From Paenibacillus sp. XY044 (GTDB lineage: Bacteria; Bacillota; Bacilli; Paenibacillales; Paenibacillaceae), in the NCBI RefSeq assembly GCF_002257645.1, contig NZ_NQMO01000001.1:186001-250000 (forward strand): a DNA stretch of 64,000 nucleotides, written 5' to 3'. Both the position numbers and the translations under genes were made by a program. The notes under the pieces are model-generated. The model ran no database searches, had not been told where the DNA came from, and was given only the letters and a program-made list of their open reading frames with translations. Positions 33,872-42,937 of the stretch are shown here, piece after piece; the stretch's first letter is position 1; every line of letters starts with the position of its first letter.

Positions 33872-34414
33872 ATGGATTTATCTTTTCATGCGACAACCAT
33901 TTGCGCTGTACGCCATAACGGAAAAGCGGCGATCGCCGGTGACGGCCAGGTGACCTTCGGTGAAAATGTCATTATGAAGCAGACCGCCAAAAAGGTGCGC
34001 CGCCTGTACAGAGGCCAGGTTGTTGCCGGCTTTGCAGGCTCTGTGGCGGATGCCATCACCCTTTTTGAAAAATTCGAGAACAAACTGGAGGAGCATCACG
34101 GCAATTTGCAGCGTGCCGCCGTGGAACTCGCCAAGGACTGGCGCCAGGACCGCGTTCTCCGCAAGCTTGAGGCACTCATGATCGTTATGGATAAAACCGG
34201 CATGCTGCTCATTTCCGGGGGCGGTGAAATTATCGAGCCGGACGACGACGTGCTGGCGATTGGCTCAGGAGGCAATTTTGCACTCTCTGCCGGACGGGCG
34301 CTGAAGCGTCACGCCCAAGACTTGGAAGCGAAGGATATCGCGCGGGAAGCTTTGCAAATTGCTTCGGAAATCTGCATATACACCAACGGAAATATCATTG
34401 TGGAAGAGTTGTAA
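33872..34414 (+). CDS. hslV: ATP-dependent protease proteolytic subunit HslV (ClpQ)
   Basis: A 180-residue peptidase of the proteasome-like HslVU complex. Alignment by eye puts Thr8 of [17 protein letters not shown] at the position of Thr1 of E. coli HslV (TTIVSVRRNG), so seven residues precede the usual nucleophile. [13 protein letters not shown] and [12 protein letters not shown] are conserved. B. subtilis uses an N-terminal Ser in MSSFHATT; here residue 2 is Asp. Either the propeptide is removed to expose Thr8 or another residue serves. TTAGGAGG precedes the only sensible ATG. It is coupled with hslU. Confidence 0.96.
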   Translation: MDLSFHATTICAVRHNGKAAIAGDGQVTFGENVIMKQTAKKVRRLYRGQVVAGFAGSVADAITLFEKFENKLEEHHGNLQRAAVELAKDWRQDRVLRKLEALMIVMDKTGMLLISGGGEIIEPDDDVLAIGSGGNFALSAGRALKRHAQDLEAKDIAREALQIASEICIYTNGNIIVEEL

Positions 34415-34430
34415 GGGTGGAGGAATGCAT

Positions 34431-35834
34431 ATGGATAACCAAAGTATGACGCCAAGACAAATCGTGGCCGAACTGGATAAATACATTGTAGGCCAGAAGC
34501 AGGCGAAGAAATCCGTCGCCGTCGCACTACGAAACCGTTACCGCCGCAATCGGCTTCCGGAGGACGTTCGGGACGAAATCGTCCCGAAGAACATCCTGAT
34601 GATCGGTCCGACGGGGGTGGGCAAGACCGAAATCGCCAGACGTTTGGCGAAACTGGTCAATGCGCCTTTCGTGAAGATCGAAGCCACCAAATTTACGGAA
34701 GTGGGATACGTCGGCCGCGACGTGGAATCCATGGTCCGCGATTTGATCGAAACGTCCATCCGCATGGTCAAAGCGGAGCGGACGGAGAAAGTAAAGGACC
34801 GGGCGGAAGAGCTCGCCAACGACCGAATCGTGCAAATTCTCGTTCCGCCTGCCGGTAAAAACAAGGCGCAGCGCAACCCGTTTGAAATGCTGTTCGGCAA
34901 CGGCAACCAGAATGCGCAAGAAACCGAGGAGGATAAGGAGCAGGACAGCACCGTGGCCGAACGCCGGCGCCAGGTGAAGTTTAAGCTCCAGTCCGGCAGC
35001 CTAGAAGATGACATGATCGAAATCGACGTTGAAGACAACTCGCCGACGATGATGGATATGCTGGCCGGGCAAGGGAATGACCAGATGGGCATGAACATGC
35101 AGGAAATGTTCGGCAGCCTTCTGCCCCGCCGGACGAAGAAGCGGAAGCTGCCGATCCGGGAAGCGCGCAAGGTGCTGACGCAGGAGGAAGCGACGAAGCT
35201 GATCGATATGGACGACGTTATCGCCGATTCGGTTCTTCGTGCCGAGCAGTCGGGTATTATCTTTATCGACGAAATTGATAAAGTTGCCAGCCAGGGCAAA
35301 GGTACGGGGCCTGACGTGTCCCGTGAAGGTGTCCAAAGGGATATTCTCCCGATCGTGGAAGGATCGACGGTCATGACTAAATACGGACCGGTAAAGACGG
35401 ATTTTATCCTCTTTATCGCAGCGGGTGCATTCCATATCGCGAAACCGTCCGACCTCATTCCCGAGCTTCAGGGCCGCTTCCCAATCCGCGTGGAGCTGAG
35501 CAGCCTGACTCTCGACGACTTCGTGTCGATTCTGACCGAGCCGAAGAACGCTTTGACCAAGCAGTATACGGAATTGCTCAAAACCGAGGACATCGAGGTC
35601 AAATTCGATCCGGAAGCGATCCGGGAAATCGCCAAAATTGCCGCGACCGTTAACCAGAACACCGAGAATATCGGCGCGCGCAGACTGCATACGATTCTGG
35701 AAAAGCTGCTCGAGGATTTGTCGTTTGAGGCTCCAGAGCTGACTCTAGAGAACATGATCATTACGCCGGAATACGTGCGCGAGAAGCTGGCCGACATCGC
35801 CCAGGATCGCGATTTGAGCCAATATATATTATAA
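34431..35834 (+). CDS. hslU: ATP-dependent protease ATPase subunit HslU (ClpY)
   Basis: A 467-residue AAA+ unfoldase. The N-terminus is [21 protein letters not shown], Walker A is [17 protein letters not shown], and the pore loop is in GYVGRDVES. The I-domain (about 110-240) is charged and glutamine-rich. Walker B is [11 protein letters not shown], and the sensor region contains [13 protein letters not shown]. The C-terminal tail ends DRDLSQYIL, whose last residues dock into HslV. ATG at 34431 follows GGTGGAGG with 7 bases spacing; earlier starts overlap hslV. The codY gene that follows in B. subtilis is not present here. Confidence 0.97.
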   Translation: MDNQSMTPRQIVAELDKYIVGQKQAKKSVAVALRNRYRRNRLPEDVRDEIVPKNILMIGPTGVGKTEIARRLAKLVNAPFVKIEATKFTEVGYVGRDVESMVRDLIETSIRMVKAERTEKVKDRAEELANDRIVQILVPPAGKNKAQRNPFEMLFGNGNQNAQETEEDKEQDSTVAERRRQVKFKLQSGSLEDDMIEIDVEDNSPTMMDMLAGQGNDQMGMNMQEMFGSLLPRRTKKRKLPIREARKVLTQEEATKLIDMDDVIADSVLRAEQSGIIFIDEIDKVASQGKGTGPDVSREGVQRDILPIVEGSTVMTKYGPVKTDFILFIAAGAFHIAKPSDLIPELQGRFPIRVELSSLTLDDFVSILTEPKNALTKQYTELLKTEDIEVKFDPEAIREIAKIAATVNQNTENIGARRLHTILEKLLEDLSFEAPELTLENMIITPEYVREKLADIAQDRDLSQYIL

Positions 35835-35857
35835 ACCGACAAAATTGTCGTTTCGTG

Positions 35858-35898
35858 GACATGTCAGAAGGATGAACATCCTCCGGGCATGTCTTTTT
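35858..35898 (+). terminator. Terminator after hslU
   Basis: GACATG (35858-35863) pairs with CATGTC (35888-35893), and the inner AGGATG (35869-35874) pairs with CATCCT (35877-35882). Five Ts follow. Confidence 0.9.
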
Positions 35899-36151
35899 GT
35901 TGTGGTCAGAGAAGATGACCGGAGAAAGGAAAGACAGTCCAGATATCGCAATGAATACCAAGCCGACAAGGGGAGCGATTCTGGTAAGCGTATACACAAG
36001 AGACGTTATTTTGCGACACTTTCGCAAATCTGAAATTCTAGGACTACTCCGCTTGAGTTTTTATCGAATTGTGACATCAGCCCTGTCCTATGTAAGCCCA
36101 TAAACCCTTATCCTGCAAAGATTTAGCAAAGTTTTCAGAGAAATTAAGAAC

Positions 36152-36187
36152 AAAGACCTTCTTTCTGGGAAAAGATAGGGCTTTTTT
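36152..36187 (+). terminator. Possible second terminator upstream of flgB
   Basis: AAAG, CCT and TCTTT segments (36152-36164) pair with AAAAGA, AGG and CTTT (36170-36184) with small bulges. A run of Ts follows at 36182-36187. It would insulate the fla/che operon from upstream reading. Confidence 0.6.
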
Positions 36188-36367
36188 CTTATTGTAATAT
36201 GTCCCAATCTTTAAGAAACTTAGGATATACGACAATATAGTAATTTTTTCTACTTTAGACCTAGAACAAGCAATATTTCTAAGGACTTTTGTCGAAAAAA
36301 AGTGAAATTGGGAAGAAAGTTCCCCGAGGCGAAACAGTAAAGTTATGGAAAATAAGGGGGATGCGGA

Positions 36368-36775
36368 ATGGATTTGCTGAACAGCGTCAGCTTTCAACGC
36401 TTGGAAGGCGGACTTCAGGCGGCAAACACGCGCCAGAGGGTCATTGCGAACAACATTGCCAATGTCGATACGCCTTATTTCAAGCGGTCCGAAGTGTCGT
36501 TTGAAAGCCTGCTTCAGCAGGAAATAAATGGATCTGCGCCTCAGCTTCGCGGCAGGGTCACCGATCCCCGGCACTTCGTCATAGGTCCTACGAATTCGGT
36601 CCCGGATCCAGTTGTAACGGAGGACCAATCGACAGCCATGAACAACAATATGAACAATGTGGATATTGACCGGGAGATGTCCGCACTGGCTGATAATCAG
36701 CTTCAGTACAATGCCTATATCCAGCAGATGAACGACCAGATCAAAATGATGCGGACAGCTATTGAAGGGAGATAA
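36368..36775 (+). CDS. flgB: Flagellar basal-body rod protein FlgB
   Basis: A 135-residue proximal rod subunit, exported through the flagellar type III apparatus. The N-terminal heptad region reads LEGGLQAANTRQRVIANNIANVDTPYFKRS (given in two halves, split after RQRV), the axial-protein signature. The C-terminal part ends in NAYIQQMNDQIKMMRTAIEGR, the second coiled-coil segment. AAGGGGGATG lies before the ATG. It is the first gene of the fla/che operon, 6 bases before flgC. Confidence 0.96.
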   Translation: MDLLNSVSFQRLEGGLQAANTRQRVIANNIANVDTPYFKRSEVSFESLLQQEINGSAPQLRGRVTDPRHFVIGPTNSVPDPVVTEDQSTAMNNNMNNVDIDREMSALADNQLQYNAYIQQMNDQIKMMRTAIEGR

Positions 36776-36781
36776 TCGCGG

Positions 36782-37231
36782 ATGAACATGAACAGCAGCT
36801 TTGGGATCAGCGCCTCGGCACTGACGGCACAGCGTTTGCGGATGGACGTCATTTCATCCAACATTGCGAATGCGGAAACGACGAGAGCATCGGTGGTGGA
36901 TGGCAAAGCGGTGCCGTACCGGCGCAAAATGGTCGTGCTTTCGCAGAATGAATCGGACTTCTCAACTATGCTGAAAGCACAAATGAACGGACAAAATGCA
37001 GGACAGGGAGTGAAAGTGGCCGCAATCCAGGAGGATCAGACGCCGCTGAAGCCGGTATACAACCCGACTCATCCGGATGCTGATGCGGAAGGGTACGTGT
37101 ACATGCCTAACGTGGATATCGCCAAAGAAATGATTGATATGATTTCGGCTACTAGATCGTACGAAGCGAACGTCACTGCGCTGAATTCCTCGAAAGCGAT
37201 GATCACCAAGGCCTTGGAAATAGGTCGTTAA
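36782..37231 (+). CDS. flgC: Flagellar basal-body rod protein FlgC
   Basis: A 149-residue rod protein. It has the axial signature LRMDVISSNIANAETTR near residue 19, a conserved PYRRKMVVL, and a C-terminal DMISATRSYEANVTALNSSK motif shared by rod and hook proteins. It follows flgB closely and precedes fliE, the standard order for proximal rod genes. Confidence 0.96.
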   Translation: MNMNSSFGISASALTAQRLRMDVISSNIANAETTRASVVDGKAVPYRRKMVVLSQNESDFSTMLKAQMNGQNAGQGVKVAAIQEDQTPLKPVYNPTHPDADAEGYVYMPNVDIAKEMIDMISATRSYEANVTALNSSKAMITKALEIGR

Positions 37232-37272
37232 TCCTAGTTCGTACAATTAAAAGCAGGTAAGGAGGGACATTG

Positions 37273-37584
37273 ATGATTCAAAACTCGATGTTTTCGACAC
37301 AAACGATCCAACCGCTCGAAATGAAACAAAGCGCTTCTAGTGCAAGCAAGACGCCAGCCCAATCTCTCAGTGATTTCGGATCCTATTTGGATAATGCGCT
37401 GAATCAGGTAGCCGGGCAGGAGAAAGCCGCCGAAGAAATGAGCAATCAATACATGCTCGGACAAGTCGACGTAGACCAGGTGATGATTTCTTCGCAAAAA
37501 GCGCTTCTCAGCCTGGAATTGACGACACAAATTCGGAATAAAGCGATCGAAGCGTACCAAGAGATCATGCGGACGCAAATTTAA
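37273..37584 (+). CDS. fliE: Flagellar hook-basal body complex protein FliE
   Basis: A 103-residue protein that links the MS ring to the rod. The C-terminal half has the family pattern MLGQVDVDQVMISSQKALLS followed by LELTTQIRNKAIEAYQEIMR, with the ending typical of FliE. ATG at 37273 has GGAGG 7 bases upstream; a TTG one codon earlier is less well placed. A 98-base gap separates it from fliF. Confidence 0.95.
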   Translation: MIQNSMFSTQTIQPLEMKQSASSASKTPAQSLSDFGSYLDNALNQVAGQEKAAEEMSNQYMLGQVDVDQVMISSQKALLSLELTTQIRNKAIEAYQEIMRTQI

Positions 37585-37682
37585 AGGCTGCAGATATAAG
37601 AGTGAACAAAGGATATGGCGGATCGCCTGAACCTATTCATTCATAGATTTTTGCTAAGTTTTCGGGTGGGGTGGGTGACGTT

Positions 37683-39263
37683 GTGAACGAAAGAATCGTC
37701 CAGTATAAGGACAAAGTCGTTCAGTACTGGAATCAATTCAGCAAAAAACAGAAAATTTTATTCATTTCTACGATTGCTTTTATCATCATCGCCATTGTCG
37801 TGTTGACCATGCAGTTTTCCAAAACGGAGTATGAAGTGGCTTTCAAGGATCTGAACGCCAGCGACTCTGCGGGAATCATGAGCTACCTCGAGACGAACAA
37901 CATTCCGTATAAATTGAGTCCTGACGGACAATCCATATCGGTACCAAGCACGCAGGCAGCCCGCATCAAGGTCGATGTCGGCTCGCAGGGACTCATTCAG
38001 AACGGATCCATCGGATTCAAAACATTCGATCAATCATCGTCGATCGGCACAACCGACAGCGAGTTTAATGTCAAATACAACAACGCATTGAACGGCGAGG
38101 TCGAGCAGCTGCTTACCAGCATGAATGGGATAAATAAGGCTAAAGTCCTGGTAAACCTGCCGAAGGAAAGTGTGTTTGCAAGCGAAGAAGACCAGGAGAA
38201 AGCAAGCGCCTCTGTCGTGCTTACCTTTAAGCCGGGCTATCATCCAAGCCAGCAAACGATCGACGGGTACTTCAACTTGGTTAAGACCGCCGTACCGAAT
38301 TTACCGGTGGAGAATATCACCATCACCGAATCGGAAGGCAACACGGAGCTGCTGTCGTCGGCACAAGGCGGTTCAGGAACGCTGTCCTCGTCCGTCGAAG
38401 AAAATTTCGCGCTTCAGAAAAAGTTCGAAAGCGAAGTGCGCCAGAACGTTAAAGAATTTCTGAGCCAGTTCATGGGACCGAATAAAGTCGATGTCCTTGT
38501 CGTTTCCAAGCTGAATTTCGACAAAGTTCAGAGCAAGGAAAACATGGTGACACCGGTAGATACCGAAAACATGAAAGGCATCGAAATCAGCGTCCAGGAA
38601 ATTTCGAAGAATTATACGGGTAAGAGCAGTCCGGATAGCGGAGTGGCTGGCACGGGTCAGACCCAGGTGCCGGGGTATCCAAGTAACTCGTCTACAGGAG
38701 ATGTAACTTCCGAGGATTTGTCCAAGACGATCAATTACGAGGTTAACCATATTACCAAAGACATTGTCGCCAGTCCCTATACCGTAAAAGATTTAACCAT
38801 AAACGTAGCTGTTGAACCACCAACAGGTCAAACCAGTGTAGATCAACAAACCAGAGATGCCATTCAGAATATCTTGGTGAATATCGTAAGGGCATCGCTT
38901 GCCGATTCCGGTATTACATATACAGACGCTGATTTGGCTAAAAAAGTTTCGGTCTATTCACAACCTTTCAGTGGTAATGTTACCCAGCCGAGTGGAATCA
39001 AGCTTTCCAAAGGCATGCTGTGGGGAATCGGCCTGGCCGCGCTCGCGCTTCTTGCGGGTGGAGGTTACCTGATTTACCGCCGCCGCAAAAACAGAGAGGA
39101 AATCGAAGAAGATCTTCCGCTGCCGCCTGCGGCAGAGTTTCCTTCCATTAATCTGGAGAGCGTGACGAACGAAAGTCAGGTGCGGAAACAGCTGGAGACG
39201 CTGGCGAAGAGAAAGCCGGATGAATTCGTCAACCTGCTGCGTACATGGCTCGCCGATGAATAG
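37683..39263 (+). CDS. fliF: Flagellar MS-ring protein FliF
   Basis: A 526-residue inner-membrane ring protein. One transmembrane helix lies near residues 23-44 (ILFISTIAFIIIAIVVL) and a second near 442-464 before a basic RRRKNREE stretch. The periplasmic region carries YscJ-type ring domains with LNASDSAGIMSYLE, a GSIGFKTFDQSS segment and YEVNHI before the second helix. The C-terminal tail ending FVNLLRTWLADE binds FliG. GTG at 37683 is preferred because it matches the Bacillus FliF N-terminus; GTG at 37671 is possible. A stretch around 38741-39000 is noticeably more AT-rich than the rest of the gene. Confidence 0.95.
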   Translation: MNERIVQYKDKVVQYWNQFSKKQKILFISTIAFIIIAIVVLTMQFSKTEYEVAFKDLNASDSAGIMSYLETNNIPYKLSPDGQSISVPSTQAARIKVDVGSQGLIQNGSIGFKTFDQSSSIGTTDSEFNVKYNNALNGEVEQLLTSMNGINKAKVLVNLPKESVFASEEDQEKASASVVLTFKPGYHPSQQTIDGYFNLVKTAVPNLPVENITITESEGNTELLSSAQGGSGTLSSSVEENFALQKKFESEVRQNVKEFLSQFMGPNKVDVLVVSKLNFDKVQSKENMVTPVDTENMKGIEISVQEISKNYTGKSSPDSGVAGTGQTQVPGYPSNSSTGDVTSEDLSKTINYEVNHITKDIVASPYTVKDLTINVAVEPPTGQTSVDQQTRDAIQNILVNIVRASLADSGITYTDADLAKKVSVYSQPFSGNVTQPSGIKLSKGMLWGIGLAALALLAGGGYLIYRRRKNREEIEEDLPLPPAAEFPSINLESVTNESQVRKQLETLAKRKPDEFVNLLRTWLADE

Positions 39264-39274
39264 GGGGTGGATTT

Positions 39275-40291
39275 ATGGCAAAAGCAAACAGCCAGGTACT
39301 GAGCGGGCGCCAGAAGGCGGCCATCCTGCTCATTACGCTGGGACCGGAAGTGTCCGCACAAATTTTCAAGCATTTGCGTGACGACGAAATCGAGCAGCTG
39401 ACGCTGGAAATCGCCAATGTACGCAAAGTGGACAGTGTGGAAAAGGACCTGATCATGTCCGAGTTCCATCAAATCTGTCTGGCTCAGGAATATATTTCTC
39501 AGGGCGGCATCAACTACGCCAAGGAAATCCTTGAAAAGGCGCTCGGCTCGCAGAAGGCGCTTGAGGTCATCAACCGCCTGACGGCGACGCTGCAAGTACG
39601 CCCGTTCGATTTTGCCCGCAAAGCGGATCCGAACCAGATTTTGAACTTTATACAGAACGAAAATGCCCAGACGATCGCCTTGGTGCTGTCTTACCTGCAA
39701 TTTGAGCAGGCGGCGGCGATCCTGTCCTCCCTGCCGCAGGAGAAGCAGGCGGATGTGGCCAGAAGAATCGCGGTCATGGACAGCACGTCGCCTGAAGTCA
39801 TCGCCCAGGTGGAGCGCGTGCTGGAGCAGAAATTGTCGGCAACCGTGACGCAGGATTACACGAATGCCGGCGGCATCGAATCGATCGTCCAGATTCTGAA
39901 CGGGGTCGACCGGGGAACGGAGCGCACGATCCTCGATTCGCTCGAAATTCAGGATCCGGAGCTCGCCGAAGAAATCAAGAAGAGAATGTTCGTGTTCGAA
40001 GATATCGTCAACGTCGACAACCGCTCCATTCAGCGGATCATCCGCGACATCGAGAATGCGGACCTGCAGCTTGCCCTCAAGGTGGCGAGCGAAGAAGTGC
40101 GGGACGTCATTTTCCGCAACATGTCCAAGCGGATGGCCGAAACCTTCAAGGAAGAGATGGAGTATATGGGGCCTGTGCGGCTGCGTGACGTCGAAGAAGC
40201 TCAGACCCGCATCGTAGGCACGATCCGCAGACTGGAAGAAGCCGGGGAGATCATCATCGCCCGCGGCGGAGGAGATGACATCATTGTCTAA
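39275..40291 (+). CDS. fliG: Flagellar motor switch protein FliG
   Basis: A 338-residue rotor protein. The N domain begins SGRQKAAILLITLGPEVSAQIFKHL. The middle domain has EKQADVARRIAVMD. The C-terminal torque domain includes DPELAEEIKKRMFVFEDIV (about 227-245) with charged residues that face MotA, and ends KLFRRN-like RTIRRLEEAGEIIIARGG. Length is normal. AGGGGGTGG lies before the ATG, and the 3' end overlaps fliH by 8 bases. Confidence 0.97.
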   Translation: MAKANSQVLSGRQKAAILLITLGPEVSAQIFKHLRDDEIEQLTLEIANVRKVDSVEKDLIMSEFHQICLAQEYISQGGINYAKEILEKALGSQKALEVINRLTATLQVRPFDFARKADPNQILNFIQNENAQTIALVLSYLQFEQAAAILSSLPQEKQADVARRIAVMDSTSPEVIAQVERVLEQKLSATVTQDYTNAGGIESIVQILNGVDRGTERTILDSLEIQDPELAEEIKKRMFVFEDIVNVDNRSIQRIIRDIENADLQLALKVASEEVRDVIFRNMSKRMAETFKEEMEYMGPVRLRDVEEAQTRIVGTIRRLEEAGEIIIARGGGDDIIV

Positions 40292-41129
40292 TTTGATTAA
40301 ATCTTCGCAGTACGTGCCGGTGGAAGCCCTCAAGCGGCTGGAGCTGGCAAAGCATTATGCACAGCCGGAGCAGGCTGCGGAAGCGGATGAGGTCCAGATT
40401 GAAGAGATCCGTGCCCAGGCGGATGAAGAGAGCAAACGGCTCAGCCAGGAGATGCTGCAGGATGCCAAGGAGTTCGCGGAGAGTCATATCCGCGAGGCAT
40501 CGGAGGAGGCGCAGCGGATTCTGGCCGAGAACGAGGAGAAGATCAACGCCTGGTGGCAAGAACGCAGAGAGCAGGACGAGCACCTGATCGAAGCGGTGAA
40601 GTCGGAAGGCTATGCGGAAGGATACCGGGAGGGCGCCGAGAAAGCGGAGGCGGACCTGCAGGCCAAGCTTCAGGAAATGATGGCTGAAGCCCAGTCTGTA
40701 TTACGGCATGCCTATATGATCAAGGAGCAGATCATTCAGGAGGCGGAGCCCTTCCTTGTTGATCTAAGCTGTGCCATCGCCGAGAAGGTGATCGACAAGC
40801 AGCTGACCGTAGATCAGGATTATGCCATTGATCTGATTCGGAAGAACTTATCCCGCAAACGGGAGCAGGGTGTGATTACGCTCTGCGTGGCGCCCGAGCA
40901 CTTCGCTTTTGTCCAGGCCGCCCGGGAGGAACTGAGCGTTGCGATCGATTCGCAAGCGGAGCTGCAAATTTTGCCGGATGCCACGGTCCATGACCATGGC
41001 TGCGTCATCCGCTCTTCTTTCGGCAGCGTCGACGCGCGCGTGGAAACGCAGCTGACCGAAATCAAAAAAGAGCTGATACGCATCGCTCTGGATGAAGGGG
41101 AACGGAGAGACCAAGATGAAGGTGCTTGA
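40284..41129 (+). CDS. fliH: Flagellar assembly protein FliH
   Basis: A 281-residue negative regulator of the export ATPase FliI. A long charged helical region (about 30-150), rich in Glu, Ala, Gln and Arg, contains GYAEGYREGAEKAE with GxxxG-like spacing typical of FliH. The C-terminal domain (about 150-281) resembles the stator of F-type ATPases. TTG at 40284 is preferred because GGAGGAG is 9 bases upstream and Paenibacillus FliH proteins begin SNLIKS; an ATG at 40275 sits on the ribosome site. Confidence 0.9.
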   Translation: MSNLIKSSQYVPVEALKRLELAKHYAQPEQAAEADEVQIEEIRAQADEESKRLSQEMLQDAKEFAESHIREASEEAQRILAENEEKINAWWQERREQDEHLIEAVKSEGYAEGYREGAEKAEADLQAKLQEMMAEAQSVLRHAYMIKEQIIQEAEPFLVDLSCAIAEKVIDKQLTVDQDYAIDLIRKNLSRKREQGVITLCVAPEHFAFVQAAREELSVAIDSQAELQILPDATVHDHGCVIRSSFGSVDARVETQLTEIKKELIRIALDEGERRDQDEGA

Positions 41130-42435
41130 CAGCGGACGGTATATGGAGCATTTGCGGAACATCGATCCGGTCCGGATCAACGGAAAAGTCACCCAGGTCA
41201 TCGGACTGATGGTCGAGTCGGAAGGGCCGGACGCCAGCGTCGGGGACGTCTGCTACATTTATCCGAGCAAAGGCGCCAAGCCGCTGCAGGCGGAAGTTGT
41301 TGGCTTTCGCGACAATAAGGTTCTGCTCATGCCGCTTGGTGAGCTGCAGTCGATCGGACCGGGTTGCGATGTGGTCGGCACGGGCAAGCCGCTTAGCGTT
41401 CAGGTAGGCTCCGAGCTGCTTGGCAAGGTTCTGGACGGTTTGGGGCAGCCGCTCGACGGCTCGCTGATTCCGACCCGAATGCCGCACAGCTCGACGTATA
41501 ACACGCCGCCTAACCCGCTGAATCGGCCGAGGGTACTTGAGCCGATCAGCATCGGTGTTCGGGCGATCGACGGCCTGTTAACCATCGGCAAAGGGCAGCG
41601 GGTCGGGATCTTCGCAGGATCCGGTGTTGGGAAAAGTACGCTGATGGGCATGATCGCACGCAACACCGCGGCGGATGTCAACGTCATCGCACTGATCGGC
41701 GAGCGGGGACGGGAAGTGCTCGATTTTATCGAGCGGGACCTGGGTCCCGAGGGGCTGCAGCGCTCGGTGGTCATCGTGGCCACCTCCGACCAGCCTGCGC
41801 TCATCCGGATCAAGGGAGCGCTGATCGCGACGACCATCGCTGAATATTTCCGGGACCGGGGCATGAACGTCATGCTGATGATGGATTCCGTGACTCGCTA
41901 TGCGATGGCGCAGCGGGAAGTAGGCCTGGCGATTGGCGAACCGCCGGCGATGCGCGGTTATACGCCGTCGGTGTTCGCGAGCCTGCCGAAGCTGCTCGAA
42001 CGGGCGGGAACGGGGCCGCAGGGTTCCATTACCGCCTTCTACACCGTGCTCGTCGACGGAGACGACATGAACGAGCCGATCGCGGATGCGGTGCGGGGAA
42101 TCCTGGACGGGCACATCGTGCTGAACCGGGGTATCGCGAACAAGGGTCATTTTCCCGCGATCGACGTGCTGGCCAGTATCAGCCGGGTGATGAAGGATAT
42201 CGCGCCGCGAGAGCAGACGGACGCTGCGGATAATTTGAAGCGGCTGATGGCCGTATATAAAGAATCCGAGGACCTGATCAACATCGGCGCTTACCAAAAA
42301 GGCTCAAACGAACAGATCGATGAAGCCATCGATTCCATCCAGGCCATCTGGGATTTTACCAAGCAGCGTGTAGACGAAAAAGTGACGTTGGACCAGGTTC
42401 AAGAACGTTTGATTTCCGAATTTTCAAGGAGATGA
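41116..42435 (+). CDS. fliI: Flagellum-specific ATPase FliI
   Basis: A 439-residue ATPase of the export apparatus, related to the F1 beta subunit. Walker A is GIFAGSGVGKSTLMGMIA (about 164-181). ALIGERGREVLDFI and the signature MMDSVTRYAMAQREVGLAIGEPPA follow in two blocks. PSVFASLPKLLERAG is conserved. ATG at 41116 follows GGAGAG; the upstream ATG at 41092 lies inside fliH without a site. It overlaps fliH by 14 bases. Confidence 0.97.
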   Translation: MKVLDSGRYMEHLRNIDPVRINGKVTQVIGLMVESEGPDASVGDVCYIYPSKGAKPLQAEVVGFRDNKVLLMPLGELQSIGPGCDVVGTGKPLSVQVGSELLGKVLDGLGQPLDGSLIPTRMPHSSTYNTPPNPLNRPRVLEPISIGVRAIDGLLTIGKGQRVGIFAGSGVGKSTLMGMIARNTAADVNVIALIGERGREVLDFIERDLGPEGLQRSVVIVATSDQPALIRIKGALIATTIAEYFRDRGMNVMLMMDSVTRYAMAQREVGLAIGEPPAMRGYTPSVFASLPKLLERAGTGPQGSITAFYTVLVDGDDMNEPIADAVRGILDGHIVLNRGIANKGHFPAIDVLASISRVMKDIAPREQTDAADNLKRLMAVYKESEDLINIGAYQKGSNEQIDEAIDSIQAIWDFTKQRVDEKVTLDQVQERLISEFSRR

Positions 42436-42444
42436 ACTTAAGGG

Positions 42445-42894
42445 ATGAGATTTCAGTACGCGTTCCAAAAAATTGTCGACCTCAAAAGCAACGAACGTAC
42501 CCAAGCGGAATGGATGCTGTCCAGCGCCATCGGCAAGCTCCAGGCGGAAGAAAAATCACTGGGGGAACTGCTGGACATCCGGGAGAACATGGCCAAGCAG
42601 CTTCAGGAAGCCGCCGGTCAGTGCGTCCCCGTCTCCATGATTCAGGAAATTCAGGCGTATGTCGAATATTTGGACCAATGCATCCGGATGAAGCATGTGG
42701 AAGTGAACAGAGCCAATATGAAGGTTCAGATGCAGCAGAATCATTTGTCCACAAAGATGCTGGATGAAAACGTTTGGTTAAAAGCACGGGACAAAGCAAA
42801 GACGGCATTTCAGCAGCAGGCGCTCCTGCATGAGCAGAACGAGCTTGACGAGATGGCGACCGTGCGGTTCGCCATGAGCGCAAGGGCGAGATGA
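42445..42894 (+). CDS. fliJ: Flagellar export chaperone FliJ
   Basis: A 149-residue, mainly coiled-coil protein that couples FliI to the export gate. It begins MRFQYAFQKIVDLKSNERTQ, the FliJ N-terminal pattern, and continues as heptads with many Gln, Lys and Glu (KLQAEEKSLGELLDIRENMA). It lies 9 bases after fliI in the normal order. AAGGAG lies upstream. Identity rests on position and the N-terminal pattern because FliJ diverges quickly. Confidence 0.92.
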   Translation: MRFQYAFQKIVDLKSNERTQAEWMLSSAIGKLQAEEKSLGELLDIRENMAKQLQEAAGQCVPVSMIQEIQAYVEYLDQCIRMKHVEVNRANMKVQMQQNHLSTKMLDENVWLKARDKAKTAFQQQALLHEQNELDEMATVRFAMSARAR

Positions 42895-42937
42895 GCGAAA
42901 GTGGATATAGAGCTGCTGGCTGGGGGGTGGAACAACT

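Larger units (their letters stand above)
35835..36367. other. Intergenic region between hslU and flgB
   Basis: About 530 bases with no credible gene. It holds two terminators (35858-35898 and 36152-36187), then an AT-rich stretch expected to hold the fla/che promoter. The best -10-like element is TATAGT near 36236-36241, without a good -35. No GCCGATAA-type sigma-D element is seen. Short frames at 35845-36103 lack ribosome sites. Confidence 0.5.

Noticed and set aside
35845..36103. Short plus-strand frames after hslU
   Set aside because: They cover a terminator, lack ribosome sites and do not resemble CodY or any family.
39176..40333. 385-codon minus-strand frame opposite fliG
   Set aside because: Antisense shadow; fliG is intact and conserved.
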